From the NCBI RefSeq assembly GCF_001039355.2, contig NW_019775393.1, positions 94,217-158,216 on the forward strand: a DNA stretch of 64,000 nt, in the 5' to 3' direction. The translations under genes were made by a program, and so were the position numbers. The first letter of the stretch is position 1. The number at the start of each line of letters is the position of its first letter. Origin of the DNA: Lingula anatina. Taxonomy: Eukaryota > Brachiopoda > Lingulata > Lingulida > Lingulidae. The notes beneath the pieces are model-generated. The model searched no databases. It was not told the origin of the DNA and saw only the letters and a program-made list of their open reading frames with translations. Positions 50,717-62,747 of the stretch are shown here, piece after piece.

Positions 50717-50916
50717 AGACCCCATTTCCAGAGATTAGATCGATCTACTTTAGGGGTTCACGCTAAACAGCTGTCAGTGGGGCGGGCACGAAAGTTAATT
50801 ACCCCCTTACAGCTTGTATTAGGCGGGACGAACATTTAAGCCGGATTATCTGACAGTAATCTAGTGAGACTCCCCGCAGGGACAGATCAATCTAAAAGCT
50901 CTGGGAATACAGCCTA
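50717..50916. mobile_element. GATCGATC-family foldback element, copy 4 (nested)
   Basis: About 200 bp from agaccccatttccagag to ctctgggaatac, with internal inverted arms around gattagatcgatct and agatcaatcta and the central acccccttacagcttgt. It matches copy 1 in opposite orientation and sits inside the 3.9-kb transposon. Confidence 0.75.
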
Positions 50917-50919
50917 AGC

Positions 50920-53470
50920 CAGCTGGACGTTCTTGCCATGATTAACATCTCGTTATTAGTTCATCCATATTAGCATTGCATTTACACAAAAAAATGTAAG
51001 GCTTCACACAACAAGATATACAAACAAATGTTATGGTGGGATTTTATGAGACAGAGGCTTAAGTATCATGGTAGAATATTTTATGTTATTTGTGGAGTGG
51101 CCCTCCCCCCCAATACATTGCTGCACATGTGCAACCATTAGTGAATATAAATATGTACAGGCTAAGCCCAACTTCAATGAGAATGTATTTTAGGGAATAT
51201 TTACTGTATCTTGTGAGCCAGAAAAAGTAGGATAGCTTTTCACAGAACAAGCTGCAATGTGATTAATTTAATTAGGACTGTTAGGAATAATCCTTGTAAC
51301 TTTCCCTTATGAATAGAATCAGTAAAAGTATACATAAATAGTATCAATAAAGAAATACGTTGACAAACAGTATCAATAAAGGAATAATGATAATGAGTAG
51401 GGTGACTGGAAGATGTAGTTCAGTTAAATAGAAGAGGCACTTTTATTCAAGGCATCTTATATTAATCTGGGCAGCAGAATGCTAGTGGGCTCCCTTTTAA
51501 TTATTAGATCTTTAAGCTTGATTAATTTGTCTTTGTTGCGACAAATATTAAACAGTGGGTCTCATTTGCCTGTAGTTTGTTACAGCTTAGTTCCTCATAA
51601 AAGGAACACGCTGAGCCACTAATACATTGAATCCTATACCTACCCTATGCCCTTTGAATCATGAGGATATATGTAATTATAGTTGTCAGTATCACTTGGT
51701 GTCAATCATGTGATAAACTCACATGCTACTGTCTTATCTTATTTCATTATTATTTATTTGTTTTATAGTTAAATCATAGTGATTGTATATACAATTGCAC
51801 TTGCAACAATCAAGGATTTGCAGTCTGCTCTGTATTTGCTAAATCATTTGTGTATCCAGGTATCCAGATGTTTTTATTTGAAATATGTATTCTCTGTTGT
51901 CTTTTTATTTATACAGGGCAACTGTTTTTATAACTGAATTTTGAGCACATTACTATATTTTACATATCTTTGTTACACCCACTTGGATATTTATCCTACT
52001 TAATTTAAGGTTGTTTCTGTAGTAGTCAGTATCTGCACATTATAATGCACTAATATATATGGTATGAAAAGTAAAATGTTATTTTGCTTCTTTTACAGAA
52101 CCATCAACCAGTTGTACTCTTCCCAAAATACAGGACCATCTCCCAAGAAATTGAGATCAGTCTCAGGTTTTGGTATATCAAAGTCACCAGTGCTGCCAGC
52201 TATCTGCATTATTTGTAAAAAAAAAAGTTGTGGTCACTTAGTCTAGTTTTTGCAAGTGTTTTGATATTTAATGGGGAGACACTCATTTTGATGTAATTTT
52301 CACATTCATAATATTTTTTAATTGTTTTGTATGTCCTTAATTTGTTTGAGATTTAGCTATTTAATTCCTGCCAGAATAGTTTTTCGATTTTTATGTTCAA
52401 TATTTCTAAAAGGTTTTCTATTTGATATAATTTCTTTGGTGGGTTGTTATCTTCGGATAGATTCTGTCCTTGTGTTTCCCTTTGTATCTTGCTCAAGATT
52501 GTGCACCTGATTTACAGTTCTATTATCTACTGGTAGTTGTTCCAGTCTCAGACTAATCTTAAGACAGGTTTAGTTAAAGTTGAAATAATAGGGTAACTGC
52601 CGAGTTCAGCTCTAAAAATGGTATTGCTAGCCTGCTTTCTTAGACCTAAAATCCATTTGCAAAACTTTAAGTGTACCTGTTCGAATGGCATTTTATTAAT
52701 CTTTTTCAGATATGCACAGGAAATGTATAAAGTTATAATTTCACAGTTGAAATAATTAAGTTGGAAAAAAATATATTATATATATCATAAAAGCCTTGTT
52801 AAATGTGAGCTGTTATTTCTTTTAATATGCTGTTGTTACTAGACTATGCTGCAATTAATTGCAACAATCAAACTTTTTTTAAAAAAATTGTACCTTTGCA
52901 ATTTAAAGATAAACTTGAACATAAAAAAACCTCAGTTATTCTACCTAATGAAGCACTTAGATATTTTTGAAATAATTTTTTGAGCACTAGCCAGCTTCAT
53001 AAACAAACAGCCCTCATGATACCTACATGTAGTTTGTAACTCTACACATGGATTTATACTATTATTAACATTGAGTCAAATAATTTTAAGTGATTATATG
53101 CGCTTTAACACACCTGATAATTAAAAATACATTCAATGTAACATTACTGAACATACATGCAAGTGATTATATGATCACTATATTGGGTAATAGTGTGACC
53201 TGTGTGCGATTGTAGAAGTGGTACAGTGCACAGTCTACGGGCTATACTACATACCTTTTTGCCGTGAATTCACGTCATCATTTAGCCAGTTATATAAATA
53301 CACCTAAAATACACGTATTCTCCAACTATTTAAATCTTTCTCTCAATATTGACATCGATTTTAAAAACCTAGGACGTATTTTTTTTCTTGAAACAACGCA
53401 TGGGAATCGTCTATTAGATGTGCAAGCTTCGCATGGATATTCATTGTTTACATCGATCAGATGTAGGTCA
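50920..53470. other. Interior of the 3.9-kb transposon, mostly A/T-rich filler
   Basis: Apart from the fragment at 52099-52246 I see no coding structure. The composition is noticeably A/T-rich and low in CpG-like words compared with the inverted arms. Confidence 0.5.
52099..52246 (+). pseudogene. Second transposon-borne coding fragment (CxxC-type end)
   Basis: After a strong acceptor (cttcttttacag) an open frame reads SPKKLRSVSGFGISKSPVLP then AICIICKKKSCGHLV and stops. The ICIICKK cysteine pair is of a kind seen in transposon N-terminal zinc-binding regions. The frame does not follow from the donor at 50478 without a shift, consistent with decay. Confidence 0.35.
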
Positions 53471-54146
53471 AGGGATCACGTGACCCTTTCCGTTGCTTTG
53501 ATTGGTTTAAAGGGTCAAACGGCAGCACTCGGAACTACTCGGATGCCTCCGCACTCGCAGTCGAGGATTGCCGATTGGAACGGCAGGGCTATTCATTTTG
53601 ATATTTCGACATAAATACTATCGCAATTATCTATATGTTGGCGCATCCTACGGTTGCCGAATTTATTGTGGGTATTTTTTAACTGTTAATCTTCATGCAC
53701 CGTGAAAATTGTCTGCCCACTGGAGCTTTTTACACAATGAAACGATAGACCACTGTAGGCAAGGGACTACTACTTAGAATTTATTTTATGACTTTCTTGG
53801 TAATTTCGTCATTTTAAATTGCCCGATTGGGGCTACGGGGAATATATTACATTTTAGGCGATTTAATCCTAAATTGAAGTATTACTATTGCTACTAGTTC
53901 TAACGCTGCCAACAGAGATTACTTACCGGTAAACTGAGAAATTCAGGGTGGTCAAAAGTTGAAGAGTAAGATAGAAAATGTTGCCTTATATAAAGCTGTT
54001 TGTACAGGGGATGCACATAATGGTGAATTGTTATAAGATCAAATGACCAAGATCCTGATAATCTGCCATTTTTTCTTTGTTATCTTTGCCTAAGTTGTGC
54101 AGGTATCTACGAGAAAATCGACCGTAATTCAAGCATGGAAGTTAAG

Positions 54147-55034
54147 CTTAAGCCTCGGTCACAACCGGACGCACGAATTTCAGGTTCGTTGTCCCCTGCG
54201 ATTTTTGTGTGTTGCTGAGATCATAGAGGTAGAGGAAAGTCTGCCTTGCGAGTCGCAAGGGCCACATGGGATGTCCTTTCAGGCAGGGCCGCTAATTGCA
54301 AGGAGCGATGGTCGTGGAAATTGTACTCAATTCTTGAGTTTGTCTTGCTTCCTGTGTACGTGGCACATACTCACCACTTACGAAGGGAATGCAACGCACG
54401 GCGTAAGTAGTGCCCTTTTGCGTCAGTTTTGCTTCACACTTGCCTCACATGCTTGTGGTGACGTACTGACGGCGTGCGTCAGTTTTGCTTCCTGTTCTCA
54501 TCTTCTTTCTTCTTCGTCCTCCCTTTTTTCTACTATGTAAGCTTCTTTCTCTTGCCTTTTGGAGGCATATTTGAAACTGAATTGAGCAAAAATTTGAAAT
54601 TTTTGAAAATTGTTGTACAAGTTACAAAGTCGACGTTCATTGTAAAGACACGAGCGTGCGTCGTGAGCACGCCTTTTATACACCAGGCGTGGGGGTGACA
54701 CACATTCCCGGTGTGCTCTCGACTTTGTTCGTTAGTTGTGAGGGCGTGCGCCTTACTCAACACGCAAAGGGCACTTGCTCCATTGCTTGCGACGTGCGTC
54801 TTGCACAACGCGCGTATTTCTTGCAAACTCCGTGCGAGGGGAGCAAGTTACGCTTGCGGCCTCGCTGTTCGCAGGCTATTCGTAGAATCTTTTGGACATG
54901 TCCAAAATCCTCCGTACTTGCTTACGGGCTGTCTGCGAACTCGAAATTGCGTAAGAAGGCCTTGCGTGAGACGTGAGATTCTGCGCAAAATTTGGACGCA
55001 ACCAGCCCGTAAGAGCCCGTACGGCCGGTTGTGA
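54147..55034. mobile_element. 0.9-kb inverted-repeat element inserted in duplicon unit 2
   Basis: Unit 1 reads gaagttaagcctagataacattta (about 42039-42062). Unit 2 has roughly 890 extra bases between gaagttaagc and gataacattta. The inserted DNA starts cctcggtcacaaccggacgc and ends gtacggccggttgtgat, so tcacaaccgg forms a terminal inverted repeat. It is rich in cgtgcgt- and cttgc-type words, unlike the flank. Several short open frames overlap, none with a recognisable domain, so it looks non-autonomous. The exact target duplication is unclear. Confidence 0.75.
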
Positions 55035-55035
55035 T

Positions 55036-55258
55036 AACATTTACAAGGGCGCTGTGCGATGAAATTGTCTGTACGGGTTTTTTTCGGCCTACGCCAAGTA
55101 TGTCTACATTACATAGCCCTAAATCCGTACGATTCCCTTCGATTTCGCAAGGCTACAGTCCGCATGTACCTCTGTTCAGACGCCATACGAAAAGGGGTAG
55201 TAAGGGCAGTATACCTGCACCATACGGGCATCGCACTTTAAATGTAATCTAGGTTTTA
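55036..55258. repeat. Roughly 200-bp dispersed repeat, copy 3
   Basis: Unit-2 counterpart of 42051-42265. Confidence 0.75.
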
Positions 55259-56495
55259 ATCATAAGCTTCCATGGTCTTTGGAGGCCAAAGACTTAGAGA
55301 GAAAAAAGTGGTTGTATACACAGGAAAGGACCCGGCGGCCAATTAAAGCGAATCAAGACACTGACAATCCTGGCCTCGAGAAATGTAATTATAAAAGATG
55401 TGTACACAATAACATTCAGGTGCACAATAGCATTTATTATGTATATGCATACATGCATCTAATAGATAGATCATCAGAGACGTTTCATATATTTGTATAA
55501 GCATTTATTACCAGCCTCCCTTACACTATACCCCTACATAAGCACGTTGACTGTGAAGTTACTATAACCGTACCCCACTAAAACACTGTACAAAATCACT
55601 CTGCGTTTCAACATTTTTGTAGCTTTCGAGCGCACCCTGTTGTCAGAGAGTACTACTATCGACTCCAATGCGGTCTGTTAGCTCAAGTAGGAAAAATAAA
55701 TAAAGGCGATACATTAAAGGTATACTTATTTTGATTCCTTAATTTTAGATACCTCTGAAGTGTAAATACTCTGACAAGTGAAAAATGGAGGTTTAATGAA
55801 GAGTTTACTCGCACATTTTAAGGAAGCACTTCTACTTTGATTGCATATATGTTATATTTATCATTCACCTTACAAACGTCAACGTCATCATTGCGCCAAA
55901 TTCGCAAATTCGGATTAAATGATTAAAACCACAGAGCGCTGGTTCAGCTGAAGCATTGGTAGTTCCATTCTTACTGAAAATGAAAGAAAAAACGAATATA
56001 CGGCTACTTATTAGACTATATACGTGTTAATCGTCCGTTATAACTGAATTAAACATATAAATCCGTGGCCAAGATTTTGCTGATAGAGAAGGGTAATGCC
56101 AGGAACAGAGGGTGAGCAACCATTTGCTTGGTATAGCAGAGTACGTTTGCAGGTAAAATATTTACAGAGAATTTAGCCAAAGCTTGTATTCGCCTAAAAA
56201 CTGCTATATTTTCTGTATAACTTCCTCCTCCATTCTGGATTTTTAACTTTATCAGATACATATGCCAGTGCTTATGTCCTAAAAACTATGTACGTTGCCA
56301 AAATATGTACTTCTTTGTCTCATATGTGTATTTTACTAATATTTGCGAAATAACATGAAACTTCATCGAAATTATTTTAAAAGAGATACCAAAAACCAAA
56401 AACCCACAAATTGAAGGGACGTGATGTCATTTCGTTTTTCCCCAGTGCCTTGGCCCCATCAGTGTGGACGGTGGATCCCGAGCTGTTTAGTTCAT

Positions 56496-57599
56496 TTATT
56501 CGCGTTTCATGATGTAAAGCTCGTAGTCAGGTGGGGTCGTGGTGATTCCCGAGCGTTCGGGGAAAGGTCGTGGCAGTTGGGCACCAATGGGGGTGGAGAA
56601 CTCGTACTGCTGGACCATCGAGGTCAGGAAGAGAAAAAATTCAATCCTGGCCAACTGCTCACCAAGGCAGGCACGGGGACCTACAATGAATTTTGTAAAA
56701 GCAAGACGCAAAATATCTCCGGATCTTAAGTTAGATATAAAGATTTTAATCCGTGAGCTTTTCTCTAATTACCAATTAACTATAAATATAAATTTAGTCG
56801 TATAACTATAAATATAATATATACGACCAGTTGAATATAGAAATTCCTATCAGCGATTGTTAAAGACAATGCATGGTATACAGTGCATGGTATACCATGA
56901 CAGGGTAATAACTCAGCAATTTACCTCTATCACCATGGCATAAGTGTATCCAAAACCCTTTCGATGATGACTTAAAAGCTAGAAACTTTCAATTCAAAAA
57001 TGTGATAGGATTGAAAATATATATACATATACCTTGGTGATTAAGGGGAATATGTTGAAATCTCCAGAATACATTATTTATAATTTTTTTATCTATACAT
57101 ATTAAAAGTAATTACACACATCGTGAGCCTTAAATTCAAAACCAATAACTTAAACACTTCGAGTCCATCCTACAAGAAGACACATACCTAGGGAGAAGGG
57201 GAGGAATGCTTTACTGGGCTTGTAGAATTCGCCATTCTTGTTGATCCACCTCTCAGGGCGAAACTCCTCGGGTTCGGGCCACTCCTTGGGGTCCATGTGA
57301 ACCGAGTAGATGTTCGCCGTGCAGACAGTGCGTTTTGGTATTACGTACCCACACAACTCCACTTCATCTTGGGTCACGTGGGGGACGGATGTAGGTGCTG
57401 GAGAGAACGAGAAAAGTACTGGTTTTCACTGTCTGAGAAGTTGTCGAAAATAAATAATCTATGGTCACGCCATCCCCACCCCCACCAGACCACACCCATC
57501 GTGTCTGTGAGTACAAATTCTTTGCAGTTTGTCGCTAGCAAAAGAAACCACGTTTTATACCTAAAATTCGAAATAATCATGATTATACTGCCATGATCC

Positions 57600-57645
<46 letters not shown>

Positions 57646-60600
57646 GAATGAAAGGCCTCCAACACGAAGCCTTGTCAAGAGCCCCGAAAAAAAGGTGTTT
57701 TTGAGAGCAAACGGTGCCATTTGGTACGGTTTAGAACTAAGCTTCATCTAGTCATAATTCTTATTTCAAGAAGTGATACTGATGTAATTTCTTTTCAGAA
57801 AACGAAGGGGGACAAGACACCACCACTAAGTCCTCCACTGCGTACAAACCCTGCATCCTCTGATACGTACGATTGACTGAAGACGTAGGTCCTTTGGGAA
57901 ACAGGATCAGGTACTATTCTTTAGACAGAAAAAGTTAGCTTTCTACCTACCAATATTAACAACCCGCATCATTTCAGAGATGAACGCCTGCACATAGGGC
58001 AGGTGTGGCTTGTCTTGGAGAGAAGGGCGGCGGCCATTGTCAATCACCTGAAAAGAGGATTTGCCCATGTAAAACGGAAAGGCTCTTCAATCTTGACTTA
58101 ATATTTTTGGCGTATTAATGCACTGTTTTTAAATCTTCGAAACGGGTCCCCTTTTGTTTTATTACTTGATAAATTCTTTCTGCTGCTGTGTAGTGTTCTG
58201 GTTTACGAATAAGACAATAAACCATGTTCTCTATCACCTGCATTATTTCTTTGTGCAATTCCCTCTGGATTTCTGGGTAGCACACCAAAAAGAGGATGGC
58301 CCAAGTAGTGGAGAGAGAAGTAGTTTCTGTCCCCGCAGAAAACAGATCCACTATGGCTCGAACCATGCTTTCATCTGGAGAAAAAAAAATAAATGTACCA
58401 TAATGACGGTACATTTATAATAAGGACTCGCCCAGGAAGCAATCAAGCCAGCAGGTCCAGGTTTGGTTCACACGGTTAAAGAGTGAACAAACTGGAGTTT
58501 TGTGGGCTTAGAGTGTAACCAATTGCAAGGATTCTGTATGGGCCCCACGAGGACTACTCTTAAGGGCTATTCTTTTCCAGAGGTATTCTAGCTGTTTCAA
58601 AATTGTATACAGTTAGAAAAGTATCTTTAGAACATGTTTAGCATGGGATGGATTTTGTCACCTGATATAAATATGAGTGGCATTTTTCTAAGCCTTTTTC
58701 CCAGCTGCCATTAGTGTTTGTACATATATATATAGTATTCATGTAAGTCCAATGAATAATGCTCTTCTCACTGAGCCCCCCTCTTCCCCTTTCGGACATA
58801 ACTTACTGGAAAACGCTTTGGTTTGCCTCTTTTCTTTACCGGTTACTTGCAGGTACAGATCTACTATGTCCCGGATGTTGTCGGGGTCAAAGGTCTCCTT
58901 GTGCTTCTCCACCTGCTGTCTGACAAAATCTCTCAAGTCGTTTTGGATGCCTATCATGTCTTCTGTCTGGTGAAAGAAATGACGCGTATTTTGGTGGTCC
59001 CAGGGGTGACCAAGGTGGGTGCCTGTATCCTTCCGCTTTCGAGGTCCCATAAAATTATACCATTTACAGGCCCGTAGCTAGCAATTGCAAAAGGGGGGGG
59101 TCTTTTTCTGAAAAAGTGGACTTTTTTACCATGAAACCTTTATGTACCTAAATAAAAAATTAACTCAGAGGGGACCTTTTCCCGGCAAACCCAACCGCCC
59201 TGGCTACGGGCCTAATTTAAACAAGGATGTGTACACGACTTTTCTAAGGTTGACCCTGTCCCAAGGCAAATATCAGTAGATAGAGCCTATAATCTATGGG
59301 CATGTTCCCAATGAAAATATCGTTCTACGTATATCGTTCAAACTCAGCTGGGGCTTTCGTTGAATGCAATCAGATTAATTGAATGAAACGCCTCCCCCAA
59401 CAGGAAGGTGGTGATTCATTGTCGTGTGCGCTCGCTCCTACTCGAAACGAAGTGAAAAAGTTTCCAGAAGCAGAGAGCACATGAAAATTAATCACCCCTT
59501 GCATTCGCATACCAGTAGTTGGATCGATCTATGTAGAACGATAGTTTCATCTGGAATCCGTCCTAATTCACCAAGTCTGTTTGGTGCACGTATTTTAACT
59601 GAGCCCCAGTTTTAAATGGACCAAAAGACATACTGGGTTCACGTACAAGTTAACTTCCAAATGTAAATCATGTCATCTAATATATTACCGATTCAGACCC
59701 TCTTTTGAAAGTGATACACACAAGAAATGTAAGAAACACGTGTTCCTTACCAATACTTAAAAGTTTAGGCTACCTGTGATGACGTTCGGATGAATCTCAA
59801 AAATGGAAACGCGTTTTCTGGAAGCGCGAGAGCACTGGTCCGAAAAAACCTCGCCAGTGAGTCCAACAGTTTTACAAACTGCTTGTCTGTGTACTGGAAT
59901 CTGGAAAATAACACATGAACTCATGATTGGAATATCCCATGGAATTCAGCGTATTAACAAGCTAGTACGGTGTAGGGTTCTGTTGAAGCATTCAACGACA
60001 AAATCACGGACCCAGGGATACGGGAACATTATATAGCGTCCATAATTCCTGCGCACATGGAAAGACCACTAACAAACATTGGTCTACGTGAACCCCCACT
60101 CACCACCACCAGTTATATCCCCCCATGTCCCCTTGAACTCATCCGTCTCCCCTGCAGCTCCTATGTGCCGCTTTTAGCTTCATTGTGCCTCTCCCTATTT
60201 CCCTTATGCTCCCCTGTGATCCAAATAACTACCCTGTTTCTCTATTTCCCCCTCTGCTCCATACAACTCTCCCTATTACCCTTACGCTCTCTTCTGACTA
60301 TATTTCCCCCTATCTTCCTTGAGTGTACCAGTAAGTTTAGCTGGGCCCTCGGTGGAACATAGGACCTACCTGTCTCCGAACGTAATAGAGCAGATAATGT
60401 TGGACACTGCGGACATTAACGTTCTCTGCAGATTGGTACTTTGTATGGACTGTGCTTTCTGCTTGGAGTCAAGTACTTCAAAGAGGGCCTGGCACTCGTC
60501 CAGTATGCGTTCCTCCAGCGTCTTCTTTCCCACTCCGAAATCACGAAAGGCTACGGCTATCATTTTACGCAGCTCGTGCCAGGAGGGGCCTTCGTTCATG

Positions 60601-61295
60601 ATTAACCCTTAAAAAGAAGGTACATGTGACGGTATATAGTTATTTACGATAAAGATGGTACAGGACTGCAACCAGAGGTTGAAGAAATTGTGGTTATAAA
60701 TATAGAACTGCCTAGCATTTCGTTTCACATAAATGAAGCATCTTGAATCTTTGTAACGTGCTCATTCCACCTTTGATTCCCTACAGAGATCAGTATCGAA
60801 ATGCAGTAGCTCTAGAACGACACTCATTTTCAATGATGCATAAAAAGTCCCCTAAGGCAATTCTTCTTAACACCATACTTTAATAAAAAGGTACATTTAG
60901 GAAATGTTTGAAAGCCTCACGCTGCAAATTCGCTTACCTTTCTTTCCTATACCTTTCTGAATGATATAAATCAGATCGTGAGGCCTGCCGGTGAATAGCT
61001 CGGCCTTTTCGGAGAAAGCCTCGTGAATGGCATCATAGCCGTTTATAATCACCATGTCCAACACCCCCAGCCGGAGTGAGAATACTGACCCGTGCTTTTG
61101 AGATATCTTCATGAAGTCTTTGGCCTGCATCTTGGCCCCGATCACGATGGGGAGGTTCCCTATTACGGGCCATCTCAACGGCCCTGGTGGATATCTGTGG
61201 GGCTTTCTCTGAGCAACCAGGAATAGCAGTATGATCAGAAATATTAACACTGTGGGCACGTCCAGATAGCTCAGCAACAGTTGTGTGATGCTCAT
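56496..61295 (-). CDS. CYP2-like (clan 2) cytochrome P450, complete
   Basis: Eight exons, all with matching phases: 61295-60938, 60607-60370, 59900-59774, 58966-58807, 58374-58238, 58047-57951, 57397-57188 and 56680-56496. Total 1512 nt, 503 residues, the normal length for a microsomal P450. It is a heme monooxygenase anchored in the ER membrane and fed by P450 reductase; substrate unknown. Seen in order: hydrophobic anchor (residues 10-28), hinge PPGP (36-39), RFQYTDKQF after the third junction, NIRDIVDLYL, I-helix AGTETT (308-313), LPYVQAFISE, ExxR (E365-R368), FRPERW (418-423) and the heme loop FSLGPRACLG with ligand Cys447. The heme-loop glycine codon is split by the last intron. The gene ends PDYELYIMKRE. 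It is convergent with GT92-E. I found no stop or frameshift. Intron 3 holds a 146-bp inverted-repeat element. Confidence 0.93.
57604..57643. repeat. Poly-T tract of about 40 bases
   Basis: Lies in the P450 intron between exons 6 and 7. The pseudogene copy has a shorter T-run at the same place, after its foldback insertion. Confidence 0.95.
59068..59213. mobile_element. 146-bp MITE-like element
   Basis: Ends aggcccgtagct and ggctacgggcct are inverted repeats. The interior is non-coding, inside intron 3 of the intact P450. A lone tgctacgggcc at about 3096 may be the end of a related copy. Confidence 0.6.
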
Positions 61296-61299
61296 TGCC

Positions 61300-62340
61300 G
61301 TTCCTTGTACCCTTGGGTTCGGTGGGACCCTAGCCGTAACTTCGACTGCAACTTTAGGGCTGGTCTTTTCACTCTGGACCCTGGATTCAGCAGTCTATGT
61401 GCGGATAGAGTGACCTTACACTGCGTGAAGGTTTTACAGGTAAGACGTACGCGTCCCATATATTGACCTTCTTATATTGCGTATTGTGGCTGGTGAGTGT
61501 ATTGACTGTTACTGTGTACCTGGGATCCAAAATAAGATTTGGATCCAAGAGTGTACGTTGCAAAACATTCTGTTTACATGACCTCAGTCAAGTTTAAGAA
61601 GCAGTGCTAACGGGGAGAATGTATGCATGTGTAATGACTTGTTAAAGTTGAGACGTAGTTTTCGGTTTGCCGCACATGTACGTGTAACGTATAATAGCTA
61701 GTTCCGTTGTAACAGTAATCCAAGTCCCCCAGGTTCCTGGTAATGGTTGTCCGTAAGACTAACACTTGGGCATAGTACACTGTAGTCCTACAGGGAGTTA
61801 GGTTCCTGGCTCATAATTAGTGTAGGTAGGACTTGTATTACTGTCGGACTTTTATTCCTGTTTTATTCCTGTTCCGGCCATTTGAAAGTCCTATCCTTAG
61901 GCAATAATACATATGAAAGCCCTCTGGTGAGCCATATATCAGACAAAAAATGAGAGGTTTGCAATTTCAACTCGTCTGTGTAGTGGTTAGCGTGCAAGAC
62001 CACAAGGTAAGATATCATCGATCGTTCTTTTGCATCTATGGGTTCGAGACCTACCTTTGACTTGACCATACCCCCCCCCCCTCTTACCCCTATTTATTAC
62101 TTGTAGCAAAATGTTTAATGGCGTTTTTAATGTCTAATATGTGTTCGAAATTCCGTGCTCATTACATTTACAACTTTTTTGTTTTGTCTTTTAAGTGTCA
62201 AAGCACCAAAATAGCAAAGGGTTATTACAGAACATTAAATACATATATTGCAATTTTCAATTTCTAAACTTCCATGATTTGTCTTAAATCTCAGCCCATA
62301 CTTTCCAAGAGCAAATTTCCATCGAGTTTGAGTTTCTCTT
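61300..62340. other. Upstream region of the intact P450, no gene seen
   Basis: This would contain the P450 promoter (- strand). I cannot point to a convincing TATA box. It contains a tRNA-like stretch at 61971-62060. Confidence 0.4.
61971..62060 (+). ncRNA. Possible tRNA-derived repeat (SINE head) or tRNA relic
   Basis: The words tagtggttagcg and gggttcgagacct resemble the internal A and B boxes of RNA polymerase III promoters, about 50 bases apart. A clean cloverleaf was not found, so it is not called as a tRNA gene. A poly-C/T-rich tail follows at about 62071. Confidence 0.3.
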
Positions 62341-62342
62341 CA

Positions 62343-62690
62343 GGATTCTCTGATTGAATACTCCAGCGTCTGACATTAATCCACGGGCATCCACACCAAC
62401 CTATATGAATTTATAGTCTGCGTCTACAACGCCCAAAACAACTATGGGAAAAATCCCTTTTAGTTAAAACACGCGCAACCAGATTCAATGGGCTTCTTCA
62501 TTCGGACGTGCTTGGCTATGGCTCCAAGGCAATGATGGAAGTTCCAACGTCTCACGCCATCCATCTTGAGACGTCGACATCACCAACACCTCGTCCTTGT
62601 ACTCTTTTACAATTTCCTTGCAAACATCAGGAACCAACAAGGAAAAGTCCGCCGTACAGTGCTCGTGCGGGTATGGTGCAATGCCACACC
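62343..62690 (-). mobile_element. PIF/Harbinger-type transposase fragment, second copy
   Basis: On the - strand it reads PDVCKEIVKEYKDEV, then RRWNFHHCLGAIAKHVRMKK and PIESG, then the VVDADY region, with stops and frameshifts. The part around 62380-62545 is shared almost word for word with 46580-46750. This copy continues further toward the transposase N-terminus but lacks the C-terminal part. It precedes the flank of GT92-F. Confidence 0.8.
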
Positions 62691-62747
62691 TATGTCATTA
62701 CGACCTACGGGCTTACGATTTTTAAATTTGTCAGAAGTTTTAGCTTG

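Larger units (their letters stand above)
49841..53769. mobile_element. 3.9-kb DNA transposon with long terminal inverted repeats and a CTA target duplication
   Basis: The paralogous duplicon at 41672-41680 reads ttagcctacttagaattt without interruption. Here the same site is split as ttagcCTA-[element]-CTActtagaattt, giving a 3-bp duplication (49838-49840 and 53770-53772). The element starts TAGTCCC and ends GGGACTA. Inverted arms of roughly 250-300 bp follow (left about 49841-50095, right about 53475-53769), best matched from caattttcacggtgcatg through ccaatcaaagcaacgg to gtcacgt. The right arm has an extra roughly 75-bp segment. Inside are degenerate coding pieces (50235-50478 and 52099-52246) and a nested foldback element (50717-50916). 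No full transposase was seen, so it looks non-autonomous or decayed. Superfamily not assigned; 3-bp duplications occur in Harbinger-like groups. Confidence 0.85.

Noticed and set aside
54097-55034. Several overlapping frames of 70-147 codons
   Set aside because: They lie in a recently inserted inverted-repeat element, overlap in all frames and show no recognisable domain.
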